From positions 372,001 to 436,000 of the forward strand of contig JABYQN010000010.1 in assembly GCA_022606135.1 (NCBI GenBank): DNA of 64,000 bases, given 5' to 3'. Shown in pieces: positions 35,112-46,990 of this stretch. Source of the stretch: Fomes fomentarius. Lineage: Eukaryota > Basidiomycota > Agaricomycetes > Polyporales > Polyporaceae. The position numbers and the translations under genes were made by a program. The number at the start of each line of letters is the position of its first letter. The stretch's first letter is position 1. The notes below the pieces were generated by a model that was not told the DNA's origin, made no database searches, and was given only the letters and a program-made list of their open reading frames with translations.

Positions 35112-36616
35112 CTACTGATCGCTGCGGAGGACGGCGTTATCTTCTGTAGACGCAAAATGCAGTTCCGACTTCACCACTGGTGCAATGAAAAGAGAATTCG
35201 GTGGCATAGCGTGGAAGATTGTCCTCAGTTCTTGTAGAATTTCCAGGGCTGTCTTACGTTGCGCAGGGTCAGGTTCGACCATTGCGTCGAGCAACCGATC
35301 AATCTCAGGTATCGTGGTCTGTTCACCAAGGCGTCATGAGTATATGACATGTGTAATGGAACACACACATCTACCTTCATGTCCGATAAACTTGATCCCA
35401 ACTGCCAAACGTCAACTTTGTAGGGGTCATACTTTACACCAGCTGCCATTTCGGGCGGGCACGGACGTCCATAACCCTTCCATGAACCACCGTTGGGTAT
35501 GCCAATCAACACTTGTTGTTCGATGGGACATCCGATAGGAAACTGGACTGCGCCTTCGAAATCGTGCAAGTAGACCCGAGGTCGACAAGTGCCGATGCGG
35601 CCTGAGTGCAAGCTTTCGGGTTGCCACTGGATGAGGAAGTTGTCCTTGAATGCATCCTGTCACGTCAATGGTCCACTGAGTACGTAGCAATGCGACGTCG
35701 ATCGGGACACAACTTACCAGATGTGCTATCTGGTGGGAGTGAATAGCTGCCAGTGCCTGCCAGGAGGGTCATTACATCGCATTATAACAACTATGTGAGC
35801 AACGACTAACCTCAAGCATTTGTAGAATTATGTCGACGAGATCGTAGACAGAGTTCTTTGCCCAGTGGTTATACACCTCTCTTACTCCTTGTCCCACACA
35901 AGGAAACACACCGAAGGTGATGTCCTCAAAGTGAATCTCCTGAAGTAGGGGTAGGGCGTGGTTATAGTGATAGAGACTCCGGCGTCCACGAGCAATGTAT
36001 CTGAGGATGTCAATATGCCGTTGACCCTCTTGAGCGACTTTGAGCACGCGAAGTACGACGAATCGCCCATCTGGAGCGGTTGCAGCATGACATAGGTGGT
36101 TCTTCATAGCGGGAGGTGTAAGATATGCAGCACTCAACCGTGAATAGGGATTATATATACACGCACCTGCAGCTGGAAAGTATAGAGTTTCACCATGCCA
36201 CCTGCGTTTTCATTCAGCCCTCGGTATGATGTTGCGTATGCGTATCCATTTTGAGCAACATCAAAGGTCGCATCGGGGGTGCAGAAATGATAGGTTGCTT
36301 CACGTTCCCAAAGAATGTATCCCTTGTCTGCGAACACGCCACGTAGAGCTTCCCAGTGTGTGTCCTCATTGATATTTCCCCCAGTGTGCATTCTCCAACC
36401 GTGGAGACTATTAGGCAGCTATTTTTTGGAGAAATGAATCATATGAGATCGTTCGTACGTTTCGCTACGCACCTGACTGCGTATATCCTTGCGCTTGGCT
36501 TCACTCGTCCGTGAAGTCGAATAGCTTGTCCTCGCAAGGAAGGCATACACTATTGTCGCCACAACGACTCCAGTAGTACCGATGAGTGAAAGGTGCTCAT
36601 ACGTTGCGGAAGTCAT
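35112..36616 (-). CDS. Membrane-anchored protein-kinase-like protein, divergent copy D
   Basis: Six exons at the same positions as the other copies (36616-36473, 36418-36167, 36101-35811, 35756-35718, 35656-35375, 35318-35112) encode 404 aa. N-terminal anchor GVVVATIVYAFLA. Kinase-like blocks: FVVLRVLKVAQEG (Arg at the usual Lys position), IAHLDAFKDN (HLD instead of HRD), VYLHDFEGAVQF, RPCPPEM, VDVWQLGSSLSDMK, PAQRKTALEIL. It is clearly older than the A/B/C split. Donor of intron 3 is gttagt. Reading frame fully open; possibly a pseudokinase. It sits next to unit B in the same orientation. Confidence 0.82.
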
Positions 36617-36839
36617 CTTGTCTCTCTTGGCAATGGCCGCTGTCGCGAACTGTCCAAGGGGACAACACTACTATAGCACCGCCCGAGTTGACGCTTTGAA
36701 ACTCCGAGCTCGGCTCCTCATCACGTGCATGACATGTAGCGCCTAGTAACGTCTTAGGACGAAACCATGAGGGGAAGTTCAGTAGGAATTGAATATCAGT
36801 CACTGCTCGATATCCATCAACTGTAGTCCATGCTACCGA
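36617..36839. other. Upstream flank of kinase D
   Basis: Promoter side of kinase D, ending where the unit B duplication starts. No gene seen. Confidence 0.4.
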
Positions 36840-37118
36840 CTACTTGTTGAACGTTGAACGTTGATGCACCCTCTCCTCTAGGTTTCTGGAAAGCCACACA
36901 ACTTGGATCGATGAATAGGATGTAAACCCGGAACTGTTACGACCGCCGTTCAACGTTCAACGCGTAGAAGCACGAGTAGAAGTAGCACGAGTAGAATAGC
37001 AGGGTACCCGTACTTCAGTCGTTCAACGAGTTCAAGTTATGTTATATTCAAGCGCAAGGTGACAGTGGCAGGTGGTAGTACATAAGCTACTTGCACAGTG
37101 GTCTAGCGAGTAGCCGTG

Positions 37119-37615
37119 TTATTTAGCAGAGGACGTAGAGGCCCATGTGGCCTTCTTCGGGGGACTGGTGTCAGACACAGAGTCGTCGCTGGGGCAATCC
37201 AGAATGTTATGGACTGTTCGAAGCAGATAGTATAGAACTTACCCAAGCTCCGGCGTGTGCTGACAGCTCGCAGGTTTAACAACGAACTTACTATCGTCTT
37301 TGAACTTCAGCTGAAGACGTTCCTGTTGGTCGTGAGCAACAATCGTAGTGTGTGCTAGTATGAGTCACACATACGCCAGGTGCGGTGGTTGTCTCGATGA
37401 CGGCGAAGAATTTACCGTAGTAAACCTGCCCTTCGTGCGTGAACTTGTAGACACCATTCTTCAAGTCGTAAGTAGGCGATCAGTATAGTAGAGTACTCAG
37501 GGCTGGACGGCGCGACGTACAGGATACTTGCGGGAAATATTGGCGGCCTGGACGACATAGCAAGGTGGATGAGTCTGCGCAAAGAAATAAGAGAGACAAG
37601 CGGGTGGCCCACCAT
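37119..37615 (-). CDS. 87-aa hypothetical protein, partner gene of kinase B
   Basis: Same five-exon structure as the gene at 6935, including an exon that holds only the ATG (37613-37615) followed by an intron ending ccag before AANISRKYP. Frames remain open: LKFKDDSKFVVKPASCQH and a longer tail (DDSVSDTSPPKKATW, ending SSAK). One of the two Cys of copy A is Arg here. Indels in the last exon are multiples of three. Downstream of kinase B on the same strand. Function unknown. Confidence 0.62.
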
Positions 37616-37705
37616 GACAAGTAACGGGATTTCTGGGTCAAGAGCAGTGAGGAAAAAGGACGATGGGATTGCGATTATGCCTGGGTACTCCAGGTTTTAT
37701 GCTCT

Positions 37706-38026
37706 ATGCCGGCGTCCAGTTCGGCCGTGGCAAACACCCTGAGAACTCATGAAGATGAGAGCGATGTCCCAAGAGACCGAATGAGGTATTTGAAAGACGA
37801 ATCCATAGCCCTGAACCAGAGCGACGGAAAGAGAGCTTTTCGTAGTTCTTCGGACTCAAGAATGCTAGAGATCACCCGTAAGAGGCAGGAGGTTGAAGAT
37901 CCGACAGACCACGAGAGTTTGCACGCTGGTCAAATTTCCAGCGAATATGAACAAATTGATAATTCACGCCCCAATAATCACACAATCCACAACGGAACAA
38001 AGAATGCGTGTCACAACTGTTATTGA
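37706..38026 (+). CDS. Antisense frame of unit B
   Basis: Counterpart of 6674-6865. Open through PRDRMRYLKDESIALNQSDG and KRAFRSSSDSRMLE, then running on because the original stop is lost. Coding status doubtful. Confidence 0.2.
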   Translation: MPASSSAVANTLRTHEDESDVPRDRMRYLKDESIALNQSDGKRAFRSSSDSRMLEITRKRQEVEDPTDHESLHAGQISSEYEQIDNSRPNNHTIHNGTKNACHNCY

Positions 38027-38043
38027 ACGTGTATCACAGACCA

Positions 38044-39532
38044 TCATATGTCGGCACCGCCAACAGGGTGTGACTCTTCACACGAGGTCGTATCGGGAGC
38101 TATGAGCGTAGGAGGGATGTTGAACGATTTGACAGGCGTGGACTGAAAAATGTCCCTGAGCCGCGTCAGAAGCTCAGTAGAGGTCATTCGACGGTCAGGA
38201 TCAGGCTCATTCATTGCAGCGAGCAATTCGTCAACCTCAGGTATAGTAGTCTGTTGAACAAGGTCAACGTTGACCAAACACTCGTAACAGTGCACATACC
38301 TTCATGTCAGACAAACTTTTACCAAGCTGCCAGACGTCCGCTTTGTACGGATTGTATGGCGAGCCCGACGCCATCTCGGGAGGGCAAGGACGTCCATATG
38401 TCTGCCACGATCCTCTTGGAATCCCTACTACGACCTGTTCCTCGATGGGGCAGTCGACGGGAAATTGTATGGCACTCTCGAAGTCGTGCAAGTAGACACG
38501 AGGTCTGGAAACCCCTATGAAGCCAGCAGTGATAGACTCGGGTTGCCATTGAATAAGAAAATTGTCCTTGAAGGCGTCCTGTAAAGAGACAGGGTTGTCA
38601 ATATGTTTATCGAGACGTATGAAGTCGAGTGGATGTTTCATACACGATGGGCTATCCTGCGATCGTGAATAAACTCTAGAGCCTGGAGTACGAGTGAATC
38701 ACGGTATGAGGCATTGTGTTCTAAGCGACGCACCTCAAGCATCTGCAAAATCATCTCGATGAGGTCACCGACGGAGTTCTTGGCCCAGAAATGATACGCG
38801 TCTGTCATATCTTGACCAACACGTGGGAACACGCCAAACGTTATATCTTCATATTCAATCTCTTGAAGTAGCGGTAGAGTGTGATTGGTGCTGAACAGGG
38901 CTGGAGGTGCTCGAGCGAGGTATCTAAGAAGGTCTAGATGTTGTCGGCCTTCTTCGCCGATCTTCAACACTCGAAGGATGACAATTCGGCCATCCGTGGC
39001 AGTCGCTGCATAGCACGAGTGGTTCTGGAAGTTTATATGCATCAATCATAGACTCCATGCTTCGCGACTTAGACTGGACCCGGTGTACGTACCATGAACA
39101 TGAAGCCATACAGATCTATCAGGCCGCCTCCCTTGTCAGGGTCTCGGAAGGGTGTCACGTACTCATATCCATTCTGAGCAGCATCATAACTGTCTCCGGG
39201 ACTCTCGAGCAAGAACGTGGAACTTGTTTCCCAGAGCGTATATCCGTGATCTGCAAACACACCGCGCAAGGCTTCCCATTGCGTATGCTTGTCGCTATCT
39301 CCTCCGGCATGTACTCGCCAGCCATACAAGGTGTTAGGAAGCTATAAACGTTGGTAAGAAGAATTGTCTTCGACCACGAAGACCAACTAACTGTACATAC
39401 CATCCTTCGTATTCTTGCCCGCGTGGCCTGAATCGAGTCGGAACCACTTCCTGTGAGAACGGAATATGCGACAATTGCCGCAACCAATCCAGCAGCAGCG
39501 GAAAAAGAGAGGGGCTCGGGCAAAGAGGACAT
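38044..39532 (-). CDS. Membrane-anchored protein-kinase-like protein, copy B
   Basis: Six exons (39532-39401, 39341-39093, 39024-38734, 38682-38644, 38578-38300, 38250-38044), 398 aa, all frames open and all splice sites kept. Anchor LSFSAAAGLVAAIVAYSVL; kinase-like blocks IVILRVLKIG, IAHRDAFKDN, LHDFESAIQF, RPCPPEM, ADVWQLGKSLSDMK, PDRRMTSTELL. Very close to copy A except for the last about 40 codons, which match copy C exactly at the DNA level over 118 bp. The upstream 400 bp are also similar to those of copy A, so promoter sequences were duplicated with the gene. Confidence 0.85.
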
Positions 39533-40139
39533 CTTGCTGATCGTCTGACACTGCGTCAGTCTCAGACAACGTCGCCCGTTCAAGATCAAGTTCAACAATC
39601 AACTTCAACTTGTTCAGGAATCTCCCATCACGTGCGCCGCTAACACATGGGCCCGGGCGCCTGCACCAACTACGCCATGATTCATCACCATACACCATTG
39701 CAGTACAACAGCCGTCAATTCGTCCCATAGTAATTGCAAGTTTAGGCTTCGCCGCCCTTGAATGAATGGAACATACACGCTCCGCTGGGCATACTGGCAT
39801 GGATGGCCAGAAGTTACACTTGCGTTATAAAATCACGCCACAGTGCATTCACCGTGTTGGTGGCTCCCTGTCACACATAACATGAGTCTGCTGACCAAGG
39901 AGTCCAGGTATGCTTGACAAATGTAGGAGCTGCGACTGCAGATCACGGATTATCTATCACCGGTAAAGACAGCGTCGAGGCCAAGACGCCAATCGAGGAC
40001 AAGGAGGTTACAATTCGTTTCACAAGGCAACCCCTGCGGCAGAGCACCCCTTTGACATCCACGTCTTGCTCTCCTCCATCGAGTTTGCATCTTGTCGAAG
40101 ATCCGCTTCGTTCCTCTCGATTGAGCTGAAGCGTATCCT

Positions 40140-40562
40140 TCATTTTTTCCAATCCACCTGTTCTGCCTTGCTCTCTACGTCTGATTTTTCCCCCATACAA
40201 GCATAACCTTCCGATTCTTCGATATCACTTGCTCCGCCTACATTTGTCTCGCCATCTCGCGCATCGAGCCCCGTAACCTTCAACAGGTAGCGTTCGCGCC
40301 GTATACATATCAGTGGTTTTGGGTGACGTACGTAGCTTGGTCGATGTATCTGGATACCTGTTTTAACAACATGGTCTATCGCATTAACCTCTGGGTGGCA
40401 CAGGGCAAAATTAGTTGACTGGTTCTGCCGCAGAGTCTGCATGTCAACTGCCGGTGGTTGTCTATCACAATTGCTGTCCCCAAATATGCCACCGATGATG
40501 CTGTATGGCTCCATGAGTGCGCGCCTGTCACGCGACTCGTGTTCGTGTATTGCATTCCACAA
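40140..40562 (-). CDS. Hypothetical protein fragment
   Basis: An open frame of 140 codons with protein-like composition: NAIHEHESRDRRALMEPYSI, CHPEVNAIDHVVKTG, IHRPSYVRHPKP. A splice-like acceptor (gcatccag) at about 40586 would add ETYKEAL upstream, so the true gene may start further right. It may be interrupted by an intron near gttacgg (40280). No family recognised, and no copy elsewhere in the window. Confidence 0.3.
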   Translation of the reverse strand: MWNAIHEHESRDRRALMEPYSIIGGIFGDSNCDRQPPAVDMQTLRQNQSTNFALCHPEVNAIDHVVKTGIQIHRPSYVRHPKPLICIRRERYLLKVTGLDARDGETNVGGASDIEESEGYACMGEKSDVESKAEQVDWKK

Positions 40563-40589
40563 TGCTTCTTTGTACGTCTCCTGGATGCG

Positions 40590-41426
40590 GTATTTTGGTT
40601 AAAATCAGTGAGATACGTGCTCAACCACGGGGAGAGACCCCACCTCATTGTCGTTGTGGATACCACCGTTATGTGATAACCACTTTCACGCAACTCAGAC
40701 TAAGAGGAACGCCGGGCATTGCATGCACACTCGCAATGTAACGTCTCACCGGGTCACATCAAGTTGCGGTGCTATCGAGCTTATCCTGGTGTTCTCGACC
40801 TAGAGTCCCTGAGCGAAGTCATATTATATGTATGAGTACTAGTGCATCCTTCTCATACTCACCCGAGTGTACAGTGCATAGCACTGGCGCGACTTGACAA
40901 GTCTGAACCCCGGCGCCGGCAGACAGGTAGTTGTTCGATCTTGCTTGTGGTGTGCGGAAACTTGCTTAGCGGCGCCGCTGTCTCCAATGTCAAGGACAAC
41001 CACTTAGATGTTGAGCAGAGTAGCCGATGCTATTAGCATGCGACCGAGCTGGCCACCACATGGGGTATCTGAGATGCGTGAACATTTGCTCAGAAGCCTA
41101 GTAGGATATGTGAGATGTCAGTATCATAGCTTTCAGAGAATATTGACCCACCCTCACCTAAAATCCCGATCACATTTTCCACGGCTTATGGAGACTCAGA
41201 CGAGAGATGTGTCCAGACGCTAGCAGTTGGAGGCGAGATGATCGTAGTAAGTAGTAGTCAAAACCATAGACGCCGGTCGGCAAACTTCTTTGCTTCTGTA
41301 TTCTCCACAACGTTCACGACAATGTCGGCCCCTCGCTGCACAACCTCCTTGAGATATCATGGCGCTGCCACCTGCAAAGCCTCCTATAGCTAGGAAGCAC
41401 ACGAGGAAGCACATGAGGAAGCGGAT
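40590..41426. other. Intergenic, no gene seen
   Basis: Short frames only. At 41395-41425 there is a short tandem pattern (aggaagcacacg / aggaagcacatg / aggaagcgg). Confidence 0.4.
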
Positions 41427-41469
41427 GCGCAGGGTCAGGTTCGACCGTTGCATTGAGCAACTGATCAAT
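41427..41469 (-). pseudogene. Tiny fragment of kinase family exon 6
   Basis: The stretch gcgcagggtcaggttcgacc and the following bases match the exon 6 region of copy D (35255-35300) and not copies A-C. So a D-like gene once lay here, next to unit C. Confidence 0.6.
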
Positions 41470-41781
41470 ACAATATCAAGCAATCGATATCCCGAGTCGG
41501 TAACTGTAGTAGTATGTGCTACGGAGTACTGGCTGCACTGCGTTGATGCGTTCTATCTCACAGGGTCCGGAGAACCACACAATCGATGAATAGGATGTAA
41601 AAGACCACTGTTTGCGTAAAGCGTGAATAGAAATAGTAGGGTATGTCGCTCAACGAGTTATGTTATATTCAAGCCAAAGTTGGCACCGGCTGGTAGTAGT
41701 ACATGAGCCACTTGGACAGTGGACTAGCAAGTAGCAGATTTAACCAGACTTATTGATTCGCAGAGGGCATATTACTGAGTA

Positions 41782-42256
41782 TCAACCTTGAAGGGGGGTG
41801 GCCTGCTTGACCGCTGGCGGTCGGCTGTCAGACACCAAGTTGTATCTGTGGCGCTTCAGGATCATGTACGGGTCAAAGCAGATAGTATCGAGCTTACCCA
41901 GGCATGTGGCGACAAATCGCAGGGTCAGCAACGAACTTAGAATGGTCTTTGAACTGCAGCACAAGGCATTCCTGTTGGTTGAGGTGAGCGACAATACGAG
42001 CGTGTACTAGTATGAATCACACATACGCCAGGTTTTTTGGTCGTCTCGACGACATTGACAAAATCACCGTAGTAGACCTGTCCTCCGTAGGTGAACTTGT
42101 AGATACCAAGCTTGTAATAGGCGATCAGTATAGCGTACTAGGGCCAGACAACGGGACGTACAGGATACTTGGTGGAAATGTTGGCGGCCTGGATAGTAGA
42201 GCAAGACGGATGAGTGCGCACGAACAAATCAGAGATACAAGCGGAGGTCTAACCAT
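41782..42256 (-). CDS. 83-aa hypothetical protein, partner gene of kinase C
   Basis: The most diverged copy of the small-protein family. ATG-only first exon (42254-42256), then AANISTKYP, LGIYKFTYGGQVYYGDFV, VLQFKDHSKFVADPAICRH, with a different tail ending ATPLQG. It lacks the AG that would give a 38-nt first intron in the other copies but keeps the ccag acceptor 65 nt after the ATG, which supports the chosen model. Intron phases are unchanged. Downstream of kinase C, same strand. Confidence 0.6.
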
Positions 42257-42324
42257 GACAAGAGACAGGATCTCTGGGTAAGAGTAGTGAGGAGAGAGGT
42301 CGGTCGGATGGCGAATATGCCTGT

Positions 42325-42519
42325 GTGCTCCGGGTTTTATCCCCTATCCCGGCGTCCGATTCGGCCGTGACGACAGCCCTGAGGACTCTTGAAGCTGGGA
42401 GCGGCGTCGTCCCAAGAGACCGAATGAGGTATTCACAAGACGAATCCATAGCCTGGGGCCAGGGCGATGGAAAGAGAGCTTTTCGTAGTTCTTCGGACTC
42501 AAGAATGCTAGAAGATTGA
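42325..42519 (+). CDS. Antisense frame of unit C
   Basis: Counterpart of 6674-6865, 64 codons: VPRDRMRYSQDESIAWGQGD and KRAFRSSSDSRMLED. It differs by one extra codon (GVVPRD against DVPRD) and keeps the stop. The opposite strand is open here too, so coding status is unclear. Confidence 0.25.
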   Translation: MLRVLSPIPASDSAVTTALRTLEAGSGVVPRDRMRYSQDESIAWGQGDGKRAFRSSSDSRMLED

Positions 42520-42712
42520 TGCGGTATTAGATCTCCAAATACCCGTAAGAGGTAGGAGATTGAAGATCCGATGACTCACGAGATGTTGCACGCTAGTCAG
42601 ATTTCCAGCAAATGTAAAGAACTTCATTTTTCACGTCCCCACATCATTCAAAACGAACCAAAATTATAAATATGCGGACATGTCACAACTATTGAACGTG
42701 TATCACAGACCA

Positions 42713-44185
42713 TCACTTGTCGGCACTGCCAACAGGGTGTGACTCTTCACACGAGGTCGTATCGGGAGCTATGAGCGTAGGAGGGATGTTGAACGATTTG
42801 ACAGGCGTGGACTGAAAAATGTCCCTGAGCCGCGTCAGAAGCTCAAGAGCGGTCATTCTACGGTCAGCATCGGGCTCAATCATTGCATCAAGCAATTCGT
42901 CGACCTCAGGTATTGTAGTCTGTTGAACATGGTCAACGTTGAGTCGGCATGCGTAACAGTGCACATACCTTCATGTCAGACAAACTCGTGCCAAGCTGCC
43001 AGATGTCTGCTTTGTATGGATTGTATGACGAGCCTGACGCCATCTCGGGAGGGCAAGGACGTCCGTATGTATCCCATGAACCTCTTGGAACCCCTACCAC
43101 GACCTGCTCCTCGACGGGGCAGTCAACGGGGAATCGTACGGCACTCTCGAAGTCATGCAAGTAGACACGAGGTCTGGAAACCCCTATGAAGCCAGCAGTG
43201 ATAGACTCGGGATGCCATTGAATAAGGAAATTGTCCTTGAAGGCGTCCTGGAAAGAGACAACGGTTGTCAGTATCGGGAAGTATGGAGTCTAGTAAGTGT
43301 TCATACACGATGGGCTATCCTGCGATCATGGATAAACACGAGAGCCTGGAGTACGAGTGAATCACGGTATGAGGCATTGTGTTCTAAGTGACGCACCTCA
43401 AGCATCTGCAAAATCATCTCGATGAGGTCACCGACGGAGTTCTTGGCCCAGAAACGATACGCGTCTGTCATCCCTTGCCCAACACGTGGGAACACGCCAA
43501 ACGTTATATCCTCAAATCGAATCTCTCGAAGTAGCGGGAGGGTGTGATTGTTGCTGAACAGGGCTGGCGGTGCTCGAGCGAGGTATCTAAGAAGGTTTAG
43601 ATGTTGCTGTCCCTCTTCGCCAATCTTCAACACTCGAAGGACGACGCTTTGACCATCCGTGGATGTTGCTGCATAGCATGAGTGATTCTGGAGAATGGTA
43701 CAAATTAGCCACCGATTCCATGCTTCACAACGGACCCGGTGTACGTACTAGCAACATGAAGCCATAGAGATCTATCATGCCGCACGCCTTGTTTACGTCT
43801 CGGAAGGGTGTGGCATACTCATATCCATTTTGAGCAGCATCGTAACCTTCTCCGGGTGTTTCGAGGGTGAACGTGGAGCTGGTTTCCCAGAGCGTGTATC
43901 CGTGGTCTGCGAACACACTACGCAAAGCTTGCCACTGCGTATGTTTGTCTCTATCTCCTACAGCATGCACTCGCCAGCCATACAAAGTGTTAGGAAGCTA
44001 TAAATGATACAAGTCAGATTGCTTATCATGAAGGCCGACTTAACTGAACATACCATCCTTCGTATCCTTGCCCGCGTGGCGTGAATAGAGTCGGAACTGC
44101 TTCCTGCGAGAACGGAATATGCGACAATTGCCGCAACCAATCCAGCAGCAGCGGCAAAAGAAAGGGGCTCAGGCAAAGAGGACAT
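42713..44185 (-). CDS. Membrane-anchored protein-kinase-like protein, copy C
   Basis: Six exons (44185-44054, 43997-43749, 43687-43397, 43345-43307, 43247-42969, 42919-42713), 398 aa, open throughout. Anchor LSFAAAAGLVAAIVAYSVLA; kinase-like blocks SVVLRVLKIGEEG, ALVFIHDRRIAHRDAFKDN, LHDFESAVRF, RPCPPEMASGSSYNPYKADI, LLDAMIEPDADRRMTALELL. More diverged from A than B is, but with no frame-breaking change. Its 3' end is identical to copy B over 118 bp. Followed on the same strand by the small-protein gene. Confidence 0.85.
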
Positions 44186-44583
44186 GTTGCTGCCGTTCTG
44201 ACACTGCGTTCATAGTAAAACCAGACAACGTCGCGCGTTCAAGTTCAAGTTCAACAATCAACTTGTGACCGCTTGTTCAGGATTCTCCCATCACGTGCGC
44301 GGCTAACACATGGGCCCGGCCGCCTGCGCCAAGTTGCAACTACACCGTGATCATGATTCATCACCGTTGGCAGTACAACAGCCGTCCATTGTCACATAAT
44401 TATTGCAAAATTCAGGCTTCGCCACTCTTGAATAATGGGAACATGCGTGCTCCGCCGTGCATACTGGCATGGGCGGCCAGAAGTTCCTTCGGAAGCTGTT
44501 TCGGCTAATCGTCGGATGCCGCCGTGTTACAAGGTTCGCACAGTGACTGGAAGGTACACCACTCTAGATACAGTAATCGTTGT

Positions 44584-44850
44584 ATTCTTATAGCGAGTCT
44601 CTGGGATCTAGTTGTGCTCAAGGCTTACACGAGGAGGCCGATTGATACGATCATTCTTGAGCGGTGTGAACGCTTCTCGACTTTCTGTTCCGTTCGCAAG
44701 GAGCGGAAGAGAGATAGGCTTGTGTTACTTCTAGAGCGGCGACACTACCCGGAAAATAGAGCGCGATCTGGAACATCCAGTTTGAGTCATCGAGAGCTTA
44801 GAGCTTCACTGACGTTCGACGCGCAGCTATTCAATTATATCGGGAGTTGA
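44584..44850 (+). pseudogene. Mirrored copy of the small frame at 4327-4590
   Basis: Identical to the left copy through LKAYTRRPIDTIILERCERF and RKERKRDRLVLLLER, then altered by an insertion that changes the C-terminal part. The divergence suggests that one or both copies are not maintained. Confidence 0.35.
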
Positions 44851-46154
44851 GTATCGAACTGTGCGGTGAATGAAGCTTACTGGCATTCGGTCAACACGAC
44901 GGTGATCAACGACTGCACGGGCCCGTATTTTATCCCTATGTCCCGGTGTCCAATAGGCCAAGTACACACTCTGGTCTACCGTCCTACCAAAGTACCACAC
45001 CATTCCCGAGCCGTGTAGTCAGAGGAACACTTGCGTGATAAAATCACTGCGCCACAGTGCATCCACCGTGCTGGTAGCTCCCTGTTACACAAAACATGAC
45101 TCCACCGACCAAGTCTAGGTAGGCTTGGGTACTTGACAAATGTGGAAGCGGCGACTGCAGATCACCGCTGGAAGACTTGAATTCTTGACCACCTCGTGTA
45201 TGTCGAATAAATGATCCCACTCGCCCATGCAGCTCGGCGTGAGCGGGACCGTTCTCCTGCCTGCCAGTTACTGCGCCACTGTACACGCGTCGGTAAGTAC
45301 AATAGCACCTAGAAGCACAGTTTTACCCATGCCGGCCAAATTGGGAGGTCCAGTTTTGACTCGACGACCTACCTTATCTCGGCCCATCGGTCACAATAAC
45401 TCACTCTTTCAAGATCGTGTGGATACGTCCAGCCTACTCAAGCCATACGTCGGATTTGGCTAGATGAGAGGATTTCGCTCGGTGGGAGCTCCGCAGGAAT
45501 GAGTCAATCCACATGGGAATTTCTTGTGCCTGTTGCGGAGGCCGTTAGGACAGTACGATATGTTGAGTCTGATGAACCTTGAGAGGAGGGATCTGTTGAA
45601 TGGATGAGGACTTCTCGTCGAACAATCCAACAGATGCAAGATGAGTTATGTATCAATTCATTTGTCCTGCCAGGTTATAGGACATCGATGTTCTGGTACT
45701 GTGTGCACATAAATCAAGATCGCTCTGACTCACCTGGTACGCGCTGGAGTATTAGGCCGCCCAAGAACGAGGTCTTTCCTGAGTGCTGCACCACAGAAAA
45801 TGATGGGGAGAGCCAGGAAGTCTTGATTACAAACTAGGTCTTTCACGGGTACGATCCGGAGACTGTGGTAGTGTGCGCGATTTCGGGACATGCCATTTCA
45901 CGTTCGCCTTTGCGAGTTACAAGCTCGTTGTCTGCGGCGAACCCTATGACTGCATACTAGAGCAAGCTTCTGTATGACAGAGACGAACAGATATCACACT
46001 TACCTTCAATCGCAGTCGTCCATCGGCATGTTCATATAGCATCTTGACTAGCTATACGATATGTTCAACTTCTGTCTCCACTCATAGTGGGAGAATAACC
46101 GCACAGAGATGGAGGGAGCATACTTCGACGCCAGACGATGCCGAAGCTAGCTGC

Positions 46155-46588
46155 GATACCTTTGATTCGTGTCTCCCCAAGACAATCTGCGCTAGACATC
46201 ATTTCGACCAGGTCACCAACGGAGTTCTGACCTGTGTTTCTTAGAGAAGCGGTAGCGCGTGGTTGTTCGCGAAGATGGCATGTGGCCCTCGAGCAAGATA
46301 ACTGAGACATGCTGATCCTGTAGTACGCCGATCTTGAGGATACGAAGGACGACAAATCTGCCGCGGGTTGACATAGTTTGTTCTTGCCAATGACAGGCGC
46401 ATGAGACAGAGGCTGATATGCTTCTAAGCCAAACTCTGACTTACGTATGGAAATCATAGAGATGAATAATGCCACCTGTCCCGTTCACGTCGCACTCTTG
46501 TGAACACCGCACGCATAAATTGCCAATGGGTAGTTTCGGTAAAATCGCCGCCGCCGTGCACTCTCCGGCGGTGCAAAATGCTTGGAAG
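46155..46588 (-). pseudogene. Mirrored kinase pseudogene
   Basis: Inverted copy of 2617-3060 with the same missing exons and the same frameshifts (HYRLPLL-type stop after the NNHALPLL block). Adds gagcgtgcggtg-type substitutions only. Confidence 0.75.
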
Positions 46589-46749
46589 CTATGATTAACC
46601 CACGTTAGTCAGAGTCGATGAGATCATGGATGGCTGAGAGTTGCCTACATCTGTTCGTAGGCTATTCGAGTCTGGCGTATGGTGTTGGTCGTTCCCCGGC
46701 CGTTTAGACCGCGATCAGATTCACCCTTTCAAATAGTAGGATGAAATGG

Positions 46750-46990
46750 CGACCAGCGGCTGCCACAACGTAGCGAGAGCGAGAGCGACTCGGAATGGCG
46801 AGTACGCGACTTTCGTCACGCTCCGAGTCAGGCAGTGGCCCGAAGTTCGAACAGCCATAGGCTCCTGTGACAGGTCGTGGGTTCGGATGCAGCTGTTGTG
46901 CAGGATGAACTGACCTTTGACAGATTGGTATAGTACAGTACCGCATGATCCGCCACTCAGCGAATTGACTGCCACTCTTGCTAAGTATCA
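46750..46990. repeat. SINE-like block, right-arm copy
   Basis: Inverted counterpart of 2200-2430; here the B-box-like string reads gtcgtgggttcggatgc, closer to the Pol III consensus. Confidence 0.35.

Larger units (their letters stand above)
36840..39940. repeat. Duplicated unit B (kinase + small protein)
   Basis: Inverted match to about 4990-7720 and direct match to about 41510-44300. It extends left to the ttgaacgttgaacgttg motif (36845) and right, with a deletion, to about 39940, where the homology to the further upstream arm (tgcttgacaaatgt) ends. Mostly closer to the left arm than to unit C, except for a tract at 38059-38176. Confidence 0.8.
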
